Shown piece after piece: positions 12,501-24,500 of a DNA stretch of 64,000 bases; the first letter of the stretch is position 1; every line of letters begins with the position of its first letter. The position numbers were made by a program, and so were the translations under genes. The DNA is taken from positions 90,994,990-91,058,989 of the forward strand of contig NC_066315.1 of NCBI RefSeq assembly GCF_022539315.1, written 5' to 3'. Origin of the DNA: Serinus canaria (taxonomy: Eukaryota; Chordata; Aves; Passeriformes; Fringillidae). The notes below the pieces were generated by a model. It was not told where the DNA came from and made no database searches. It saw only the letters and a list, made by a program, of their open reading frames with translations.

Positions 12501-15500
12501 CAGAAGAAAAGCAATAGTCAAATGTCTGGCAGCTTGCATTGCTTCTTCCCAGACCATAATAGAACCACCTGCTTTAGTCACCATTGAAATAAAACCATTA
12601 ATTTCAAAGTTACATCTGAAAAAGGCATCATTTAAATTCAGCTACCTCGTCTGAGCACTCGGTGCTTCATCGGAACTCGGATTAGAGCTGAAGAACCTAG
12701 GATAAGAGTTTGACAGTCAGATTACTTCTTCACATTTGCTTTCATTAAGTGCTTAGTACTTTTTTTTGAAACATATTACAGAATTGAATAGTTATCTTCA
12801 TTTTGCAGTTTAACATAGGCTCAGTACTCCATCTTGATCGTTTTCTTTTTTAACTTCATTGCTCCAAGTCTCCCATTCCACTCCCCTTCTCCATCAACAC
12901 AAAATATCAAACACACAAATGTCACAGAAACCATAATACTCAATGCTTATTTGATTTTTAAATGCTTTTCATATTGGATACTTATTTTAATTATTTTAAC
13001 TATTCAGTATCATTTTCAACAATCAATCTGTGTTCCATGTATCCAACAAAAGCTTCTGGTCTAAACAATCAGAGCCTAATCACAGTCCCAGACACAATTA
13101 ATATAGTCATTAACAGGGTCTGTATCTATTCCTAATCACTGTAGTTCAAAGTGAATGTTAAGGTGTGCACTTACACTCCCGTTGGAATTTCTTCTTTGCC
13201 CCTCTCTCCCTCAAACCCACAGACACACACAGACCACCAGGCTTTAATGACGTTGTCAGTGTTTTGTAAGTCACAACAATCAAGATTAAAATAAGGTGAT
13301 ACAACAATACTTATTCAATGGGAAAAGTGAAAGCTAAATTATTAATTATTTGCACACATAATTCCTAATTTGGAAGCAAAAAACTTTTCTACAGTCATGG
13401 CAAACACAACATGTTGCATACATAATTTTTCTTCCTCTTTCTGCATAAGACAGGGAATCAAGAAATAGGTATCAAAGCTGTAAATCAAATAAAATCAAGG
13501 TTACAAACATTTTGCAAACAACTCTCCAATATTAACGTAAGGGAAGGGATATGGGAAAGCATATCTCCCTTGATTCCTTAAAATAAATTATGCATATTTT
13601 TCAGTTAAAAGCTTCAAAGTATCTGGTAGCAAGAAGATCCCCAGGCATTTTGCAAGTACAACAATTACTTAATGTCAGAATTCAATTAGTGTCTGAAGTT
13701 CAAGTTAAGATTCTGGGTCCAGCATGTGCAGACAACATGGCCAAATGCTATATGATACAAATAAGCTTATGTGAAAAGTGCTTTATTTAGTTTACTTCTA
13801 GGAACAAAGTGAATTTACAGAGAATTATGCTAGAAGCAGTTCTCAGCACATTCTGCCTTAACATGGTTAGACTTTACAAATATGGTCGAGCTAAAAATCA
13901 AGCTGTAGCTGCTGCTATCACCAAAGGTAACAGATTGGGGAATTAAAATTTTTTTAATTACAAAAAAGAAAAAGCATTAAGTTAAACATCTGTGGGCAGC
14001 AATGATCTTAACAAAGCAGTTTTCATCTTGAAGACTCCCCCATTCAGCAACAGCAGGTTTCTAGGCTAACATTTAATTCACACTTACTAGCCACGTGGCT
14101 TTGCAATGTTATCAATAATATATTTCTTAAGCATCTCAAAACAACCAAAATAGTATTTTCTCTAAAGCAGACCAGAAGGATCAATGAGCTGAAAATCAGC
14201 TGGTTTGCCAAGTTCAAAGGGAAACAGTCAACAAAGCAGCCTCCTGGTGTACAGAAAGCAGCAGAATCCCCCAAAGAGCAAATTCTAGGGCCCACAGCGA
14301 TGCATGCCCCACCAGGTTACTGATGTTGGCATTCATAAAACACCCTCAGAAAATTCACAGGCAACAGTAATTTAGGGAATTCAACTGATGCCACAGCTTC
14401 AGCTGAGCAGGACCTTGGGAACACTGAGGTACTGCACAAGCAGCTCATTGCAGAGTATCTTATACCCCATTATCTGGGACTTGTAAGGATGACTACTATC
14501 ATCCCTGTACAGTTCAAGGGAGATGCAGAGAAAGCAGAATGGGCCTAGCAAAATGGCAAATTTACGAGAAGAGGCTTGGGAGCTGGACTTCTTTAGACTG
14601 GCGGAGATGAAGAGGAGACATAATAGCATGGATACTTGAACAGCAGCTACAAAATATCCGGCCATGTGGGAACCTGACAGAAGCATTAAAAAGTAGCAGG
14701 CAGGAATAGTTGCTTCAGGTGCAAAGATTAGATATTAGGATAAAATTCCTCTTTGAACAGAGGAGCAACTGCAGACTGATTAAACACAGGTAGAAGACTC
14801 TCTGCCTGCAAAGATGCTCAATGATTCAGCAAGTGATGTTCCAGCACTGACTGTAGTCTTGCTTCAATCAGGAAGTTAGGAAATCACCTAATCAGTCTCA
14901 GGAAATCTCTTCCATCTGATTAATTTATTTAGTAAGAACTATTTTCCAAATACTAGCTATGCACATGAACAAACAAAAAAACCCAACAAAAACAACTCCC
15001 CAAAAAACTCGTTCCTTTCCATATTGAATTACAGAGCACTGAACATATAAAAGGTGGAGAACAAAGAAACATCTGTTTATGTACTTGTAATGCACACACA
15101 TTCCTAATGACTGCCAGAAATGTAACAGCCATGTTTCAAAACAAAAGGGCAGCTTCAGACACTGTCAATTCAGCTACTCAGCAGCAACAAGGATGTCCCA
15201 AGCTCAGCACCAGATTCCCTTTTGAGTACAAAGGCGAAGTGCACAAAGACGTCAGATTCCACCACGTCAAGGAACTCCCCAAGACAAAAGTATGTTCCAC
15301 CATATATACTTCTACTATTATGGCCTCTGAAACATTTTCTCTTCTAGTCTGTAAGTGAGAATACAACTTCCAGGCTTTTCCTTTGAAGACTGAGCAGCAG
15401 ATACACATTCAAAAAACACATCCTTATCCATGTTTAACAGACACTGAGCATGGAGGGACATGTTAAAACATATCAATTTCTTAACATATTAAACTGAAAT

Positions 15501-18500
15501 GCTGATCAGGATACTGGTAAGTATATCATTAATGAACACAAGGCAGAATCCACCACAATTATGCCTTCATTGGAGGAAGAACTTGTCTTCAGTGCTGTTT
15601 AGTAACTGCAGCTTATCTTCAGACTGGATTCTTCTCCTCGAGTCCATGTTTTAAAGAACAACCATAATGAAGCTACTCATTACTCATGGTGCAATTTACA
15701 GGTTTTAAGCTGAAGGGTATAGATGCTGATTAGTAGATCCAGCAGCTAAAAACATACAACATCCCTTATTACACTTTTCATTTATATTGCTGTAAGAGCA
15801 GGACAAGCTACCTCTGCATCATACTGCAATTCAAGAAAAATTCCACAGGTTGCACAAAAAAAATTCATTAATCCATTCCTCTGTGCCATATTCATTTCAC
15901 CAATAAAGCTAGGCAGCCCATAAAGGGCTTTAACAGGGCTCATACTCTGTATTATGCCTCTTGCTTGAGCTAACAGTAGTAAACCACTGCATTTTGCTAC
16001 TGCCCAGTAAATGTTTGCCTATGTGTATACTGGCATTGCCCCATCATTTAGTGCCTCTTGCTTAAAGCAAAAAGCTTTCTAAACTTTTCTGGTTTGGCCA
16101 ATAGACCCCAAGGGAAAAAAAAAAAAAAAGCAATGTTCATTCCCCTCCACTCCTTATCCCTGAACACATGGGCAACTGCCTTTAAAAAGAGCTGAAAGAA
16201 ATATTCCATCTGTCCAATCACATTGCTGTACAAAGGAATCACATGACTGAAATTCATGTACTCAGGCGTGCTTTGACTTAACACTCTTAGTAAAGTCCCA
16301 GAACTTCCAGAACTTTACCATCTTCTATTTCCACATCTTCCAATATGTTCCTTTCCTCTGAACTGCTGAAGAGGAAAAAAAAAAAATCCAAGCCAAAACA
16401 ACCCAATAGATCCAATTCTGTCATTACCACAAAAATAGCTTGTGGATAGTTTTGCCATATGGAAACTCACACGGTAATGTGATGAAGAAAGTCATCTTTC
16501 TTACAGGAAGTGGAACTCCTCCAAAAACAAACATCTGGAATCAGACGCATTTCCCCACTTAATCGACTTTGAAGTCAACATAGTTGTACAGTCACACAGG
16601 TTACATATACTCACCACTTCTGGATTATCAAGTAACTTTAGGTGGGCTCAGAAAGGATACATGGCATATCCCATTTGGAAACACTCAGAATCCAAATACT
16701 TTGTCTTTTTAAACTTTGGTTTACAAATGGCAGGTGCTTGTTTTACAAGGGAGGTGTTCTCCCTACTGACAAAAGAACTTTTTTTAATTCTGCAGCAAGG
16801 AACAAAATGCAGATATTGGTATAAAACATTCTAAATATATCAAGCCCCATCCGCTAAAGTACCTTTTCCTTTTTAGACAGTGTACATCTCAGATACTTGT
16901 CAGGTACCATCCCAAATTATTTCCAAGAAAACTCATCCTTCACTTTCACATCACTTTTTTCCTGGCTCTTTGAACTCCAGCTCTGTGAACATGCTGTCAC
17001 ATTTCAATCTCACTGGAACATTTGATAGCATGAACATTAGAACAAGACTGCAGATCCAGCAACAATAACAAAAGCATCTCATTAATTTATATGCAGAAAT
17101 TAAATCAGATTCAAACTTTACATAGTACACCTAATTTAAAAATATCCATACTTTCCATGCACATTCACAAAACTTTACTAAATTTAATAATTTTTGTTCA
17201 TGCTTACCTCACAGGTCTACAGGCAGTTAAAAAAAAAAAAAAACAAAAAACAAACACCCCAGCTATTTAAATTGAAAAAATAAAGGCTATAGATTCATAA
17301 TTATTCTTTTGTATCAGTGACAGAGAACAATGAATTCAATGAATTTACCGGATCTGCTGGACCTTGAAGGAGAATTATTTATATAATTGGTAATATGCCC
17401 ATGGGAGAGTTCAAGAAGCCCTACATACATATTGACTACATAATTCGGCATTACTGTTCCCAACACCTCTGAAAAGTTACTTAAGAAAAAAGCTTTTCTA
17501 CTTGTAAAAAAACCTAAAGCAGCACAACTGAAACATACAAATAAATTTCATCAGACCAAATTTCAGCCTCTTTGGACAAATAAACCCTACCAGTGGCTTG
17601 CAAATTGACCTTCCACATCTTGATCTTCAGTGAAGCGGAATGCAATAGACAGTAGAATAAAGGAGACATCAACAGTATTAATAATAGTTTTTTATTAGAA
17701 GTAAGGTTCTGATCACTTCAAAATGATTTATGAGGCAGAGAACTTTCTGGATAAAAGCATATCTTGCAATACTTCTGGCATGTGGTAGCCTCTGATGTAC
17801 CTCCAACAATACTCCTCCAGAAGTCACAACTCTTCACTTCATTAATTAGATATTTTGACTTCTTGTTCTGCAGGACACACCCCAGTTGAAAGATTCCAAG
17901 TCATGACATTTCCAAAGATACAGTACTTGTAGCATGCAAAAATTCTTAACCCATGGATTAATTCTTAATTCTCCATGGAACACACAGACTGTAGTATGTA
18001 CAGCACAGTTTTCTAAAGCCATAGGTCTTTGCAACAGGCTCCTGCACTGCACCACTCTTTTCACAGACTTGCTGCCACAACTTCTGTCCTCTTATCCAAG
18101 TCACACTTTCTGCCATATGCATCCCATATATTATTCCTCCAAAATCAGATTTTATGATCTTGAAGAAAGATCCTCTTCACTTAATGAGTATTATTTTTAA
18201 TGATCATTTCTGACATGAAATTCAAAGAAATCTGTAGAATGTGTCTTTCATTACAAGCCCTTGACCAGATTCACACAAATATGTTCTTGTTGCTGAGGTG
18301 TAAATACAATTTTGTAGCGCTTGAATCTACTGGACTTTGAGAAGACTTGAAAGTTTTCACAACTCCTCAAATTCCGTCAGAGAGCTTCATTACCATACAG
18401 CAGGCACGGGTGCTGAGGCAAAATCTCCTAACTGTTCTCACACTTGAATGACATGTCTTGCACTGATTCCCTCATCAGCACAAAACCCCAAGAGCAGCTA

Positions 18501-21500
18501 TTGAAGCTCAGTCTCTTAGGAAAGGGCCTCGGACCAGCATTTTCCCAGATCTTTCTTGTGTGTTGATTCTTCAGGGTCCAGCAAGTGGTGAGCTCAGCGT
18601 GCAGCACTTCCTTCAGTCCAGGACCGACACCATCACTCTTCCCTGTGCACATGTGTGTCTTCAGGCACCTCTGATCAACTTTCAAAAAGGCTGAGAGGTT
18701 CAAAAGACACTGGGCAACAGATGATCAAGGTGGAATGTAAGCCTTGTTTCTTGGGAGAACAGGCTAAGAAGATAAAGTAGAAGTGAAACACTTGTTTCTT
18801 GTGAGACTATAACCATTTTGGTTTTTAATATTCTCATTGATTTTTATCAGTATTCCCCACATTTGCTTATACCTCTACTTCCTGTACGTCATCATAAGTA
18901 GCTTTACAACGAGACTTTCATTTCCACTGTGAGCTAGGTATCCACCACATTTCCAACCTTTCACTACAACTCTTACTTGCATTGACATACAACAGTCTGG
19001 ATTCACATTCTCAGTTTCTGGGGAGAAAGACACCCCAACAACTGAATTCACCTTGAATACATCTTTGCTCCTCCAAGTCCACTACAATCAAGAGAGGCAG
19101 AACATTCCTGTGATGCAGCCAAGCAGCTTCAGCACTGGTAGAGCTGCATCTGCAACAGTGCTGTGTTAGCCTGCTGATTTAGCTTCTCAGCATCCTGCCT
19201 AAAGCTCAGCAGTGAGTGCACCAAGCACTCAGGCAAGTAGGAGACAGTTTAGCCTGAGAAGGTGAGAAACTAAAACACTGACTATACATCCCTCCACTAG
19301 ACATATATAAATATTTATATGTGAAAAGACATAAGTAAGGTTTCATACTCTAAAACAATTCTTTGTCAGCAGTTCACTAGACAAATCTCAGAAGAATGTT
19401 CAACATATAAAGAGAAACACAGTTAGAGACATATAAACTGGCAAATGCAAATACCTGAACTATTAGAAAAGCAACAAAACAGTAAATCCCCAAGCAATAT
19501 CTATCCTAGGAGGCTGGAAGAAAAAAGTATTATACTTACAATAGGGATTCCTGCGTCTCAGGGCTTTCTCTTGCTTTAATTATGAAGATGCAAGTCATCC
19601 CAAAATAGAATAAGAAAAATAAATTAATGTGCTGCATCATTTGAAGGAAAAACCCAGCACTTCCGGAGAAGCCTTTGCAGATTAATTTCATTAAAGGCCA
19701 AAGTTTCCATTGTCAAACAGGAAAAATTAGAGCCTTTATGATTGTCTGCAAAAGCTGGAAGTACTGACAGAGCTGTACTTACAGTTAACACAAGGCTACT
19801 TTCAAGAAAACCCTGTTATTTAGTGAAGTTTTAAGGGATGATTATGGCTTGAAACACATCAGACGGATGCCAGGAAAACCATATGATTACAGCCCCTGAG
19901 TTTTCAGAAGGTGTAGTTACAACAACAACAACCACCAAAAAAAAAAAACCACAAAAAAAACCCCTTATCCCAAAAGGAAAAACTAACCGAAAGCAGCTCC
20001 CCCATCATTTTCTGAGTGGATTTGGTTAAACCTTAAGGCTAGCCAAATCTCAGGAAAGATCATTCATATCATGAAGAACAGGGAAAGTGTCTTTCACTGG
20101 CTGAATCCAGAACAGATGATTGTTTTTTGGCAGAATCTAAAGAAAAGAAGAACTTAAATTTCTATTTAATAGCTAAAGCAATCTGGCAAGTAAACACAAA
20201 CTTGTCATTTACAAGAATGGAACAATAGTGTGATCATTCTACCACTACAGCAGCTGTCCATCCAGAGCAGTCCATGGAGTTAAGTGCTGTATTTTCAATA
20301 TTCAGTGACATGGAAGAGATGCTTGACATGGGTGTGGCAATTCAAGAGGAAGCAAGACTGATACAATAGTTAATTCTCTGAGAAGCCGAGTAGCTGCACT
20401 TTCATGGCAGCTTTAAATAAGGAAGTTACCAAAGTCCTCGTATTGCCACAGGCAGTGTGGATGGTTTTGTATAAATTCACCAGGATTTCATAAGCTTAGA
20501 AATACAGACACAGTGTTCCTCACAGTTATGCTGTTCCAAGTGCTTTTGTTACTCATTCTCCAGTTTTACAACACACAGCTGCTAATACCAAGTTTTTCAG
20601 ACAAGCACAGAAAACATTAGCAACTGTGAGCTGCTGTTCAAGGAGAATTTCCTCCTGACTATTTTCAGACAATCACCTTTGACTGCACCTGGTTTACTGC
20701 TTTTGTTAATATCAGAAACGCAGTTTCACAACTGAAGCTAAAGGGTACATTTTACTTGTGATCCCTGTTACTAGATCAGGAATTAAGATTCTCACACATT
20801 AGGTAAGAAACTTATTCTCTGTTCTGGTTCAGGGATTGCAACAGCTGTTTTTGAGCTAAGACTGTGAAAAGTTAGAGTAACTTTTGGCAAAGTGTCTAAC
20901 TTTGAGAAGCCAAAACTCAAAAACTACTGTTTTTAAGGGTTCAAACCTTCTGGGCACATGGTAGTCTGTATGAGCTACTGCATAGAGTAGTTGCCCACAC
21001 AACTGAAGTTCACAGGTTATTTAACAGAACAGTTTCAAGTGCATAGTTAAGTATTATATGAACATAATTTAGTTTTTCTTAAACATATACAATCTTTAAA
21101 TATATCAGTCAGATATACAAGGATATGCATGGAAATTCTACTTATTTTAATTCTTCAAGATCATAATAAGCAGATCAAGTTTTGGGGTTTTGTTTGTCTT
21201 TGGTTTGATTTTTCCCCTCAAAAGAAATCTCCACAAATTAAAGTTTCTCTGTGGAGAAACAGAACTAACGGAAGATATGCTGCAGAAAACAGAAGATATG
21301 CTGCAGAAAACAATGGCATGCTTTTTGGGACCAAATATAAACAATGCAACACCAAGGTAATTTTCCTGTAACTAGCTATGCTAGCATTCCAACTATCAAC
21401 ACAAATATGTATGACTGAAATGTTTAAACAGCAATGGTTGACTTTACTGCCACAAAAAAGACAGAAAAGTTGTCTGCACATCAGGTACTTCAACCACAGT

Positions 21501-24500
21501 TTCTGACGCACAACAATCAGGGGTAAGAGAAGAAATGAGAACACTGAAATGATGAAGCCAAAGGCTAACAACTCTCTTCACAGATTTGAACATTCCTTGT
21601 TTCTAAAGAGCCTGTAGAGTCCTGAATACAGATTTTTCTCCTTTTGGGACATGGCAGGCATTTCTACCTATCTATCTAACTCCAGACTTGAAGGGAGGGA
21701 AAGAAAATTTGAATCTTTGATAGAACCAGAACAATCTTCATCTGTGTTCCAAACACAGCTCACAAAATAAGCAGTGCTATTCTGCTGATGCCATACCTGC
21801 AGAGGGCTGATCAAAACACATGGAAAAAAGATGTTCCACTCTAGGATCTCCCTAGCAAACTGAGCTATAAAACTAAAGCATACTTACAAAAACAGAATAA
21901 ATTGTAATACATACCACCATATTCCAAGTATATACACTGCAGGTGTATTTTATCTGGGGACTGTTGTCCCAGAAAAAACCTAGATTTTTCCTCAGCTGTG
22001 GAAAAAAAAACAGAAAGGCCAAACAAACCCATCTTTCATGCATGATTTCCCCCACTACTCTCACAGGCTTTGTTAAATTAAAAGCATTAGTAAACTTTTA
22101 TAAATGTTGTTTTCTAAACATTTTACTACAACGGCTAAAACTAAAATTCAAGCGTTTTTCAAAGTACCCAATACCAACCAACTCAAATTTTCAGAGCCAT
22201 GAATTATATACATATCTATTAGTATTTTGGCTAATTCACTTTCTACAACTCCCCATCCCATTAATACCTGCTCTGCAATGAAACACAAGACCCCATAATT
22301 ATGCTACTATACAGCACTCAATGCACAAGGTACACACAGCCTAGTACTGTGATCATCCCAGCCACACAATCCTTTGGCCATCAGCACCCTTTTGACAAGG
22401 GTCTGGCTTTATGAACTAACAGCGCTAGAAAAAATTAGAGATAAAACAAAGGAATGCAGAAACAGCCTAATATCTTGTGCACCTAGTCAAAATCCAGAAT
22501 AACCAAACTACCCAGGTGGGGAAAAAGAAAAAAAAAGAAAAAAAGAGATAAAATAGCCATGTACACTGAAGGTCAACTGAAGTACTCCCACAAATCTGTC
22601 AGACAGCCAAGCTATACTACTGCAGCTATTCAAAATAACACATTTTACTATGAACAGCTATAGGAAACACAGGCCAATTTCATACATGTATCACATGCTT
22701 ACATTTGTTTCTTTAAATTTCTTAATGACTGTCCTTCTGCTAAAATGCTTTGTCTTGCATTTTGGAACACCTTCCAGCAGCAGACAAGCAGAGTATCTTT
22801 AACAATTCCATTTTAAAAACAAATGGGCAACTGATATAAAAAAGGCAATCTGACTGAAGTCATAAAAAATGGCTGATGGATTGGTCAGGCTAGTAGTGTG
22901 GTTTAGAAAAAGAACTACTAACTTCTCTTCATTTTGTTGTATTGTCAGGACATCCTTTGGTATTACTTTGAACAGGAACTCCTCCAGTAAGGAAAAAACT
23001 GAGAGCTATTCACTATTTACAACTACCCTGTATTCAGTGGGAACATAGGTTCAGGACTTTTATAGTTATTCTAAACCTAGTGGTACAAAACCCTGAAATC
23101 AACTTATGCCTTCTCATCTTTTTCTACCAAAGAACACAACAGATTTCATCATTTAAAGAAAGAAATCAGAGATAACTGAAAAGAATGATAATATGAGCTT
23201 GGAGAGTTACTCCTACAGCAATGCAGCTGTGTGACTGACCACAACTCCACATTCAATCAAAATCCAGTTTTCAACCTGTCCTACTCTTGTTTGCTCTCAG
23301 CTCAAAGACCTCTCTGACAGAGGAAACTGCGAGATTTAGCCCAGCATACATCCAAGTGTGAAACAGAAGGAAAACTATATGCAGATTTTCTAAGAAAATA
23401 AATGCTGGGCTTCCTACTTTTGAAGGGAAAACCAGCAATAATTAGACTGCTAAGAAGTGTAGCCAAAGGAAAAAAAAAAAGAAAAAAACCACAAAAGCAA
23501 AGGAATTCTTTGCATCAGCAGGAACATTTGGTAGGACATGAAAAAATACAGCTGCACACTTCTACTTGATCAATGGGGAACAAGAAGACTCAATCCTGTG
23601 GAGATAAAAAAGGGGTTGGAGAAAGTAGAGCCATCGACTCAAATAAGAATCAATGCTATTAAAGTGATCAGCAAATAGGTAACAGAATACTATTAATCTG
23701 TCTCAATAGCAAAGAGATGGGGAGATGCCCCTCATTCCCGAAAAAAAAAAAAAAAAAGGGCACAACATCACTTGAGAAAGGCAGTTTTGCTGTTAGTCAC
23801 TATTGTTCCAGGAAGAATAAAGTGTCATTACATTAAGAAAACATCAGAGCAAGCTCTTCAGTGCCACAACACAATCTGATGGCAGCAAAGGAGTACAGAC
23901 AACTGAGTTATGTCTCACCTTTACAGACTGAGAACGTGGAATTTTAAACAATCATCAGCCAATCAACAGCCGAAGGTTCGGTCACTCAGCATTTGTAAAA
24001 GCCTCATCTCTAAACACACCATCACAGAATGGTCCCTAATTATTTAATGCCTTTGCCTGTTTTGTGCTTAAACCAGGGAACTGCTATTATGATGCTTCAA
24101 ACCAACACAAGTGTCAGACTTGACAGTTAAGTCTATGTTATGACAGTTAAGTCCATGTAACTCCTACAGGAAATCAGAACTGCTGTTTCTATCAAAGTAA
24201 AGAGGAAGCTCATTTTATTCAAAGTACAGGTGAGTTATGTAGACTTGGAAGACAAAACAGTACTTTCACCAACTGCATCCGAAAGCAGAAAGTTGAATTC
24301 TTTCACCACTTGTGGCTCTCGTGTCATTCAAACGTTAATTTCACAATTAGCACACATTTACCTTTAGGTATGGCTGATGTTTCAAGTTTCAGGCTGCACA
24401 AAGCAGAGTTGACAGATTCCCACCTCATCTTTTTCTTGGAATATTTTAAGCAAGTTACTGTTATAAATCCACCAATAAATTAGATAAGCACTTGAAGCCG

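Noticed and set aside
17345..17365. 14-bp candidate microexon on the minus strand (GTCCAGCAGATCCG between AAG and GTAAAT)
   Set aside because: Including it breaks the phase between exon 3 and exon 4 of the zinc-finger gene, giving an immediate stop. The phases close without it.
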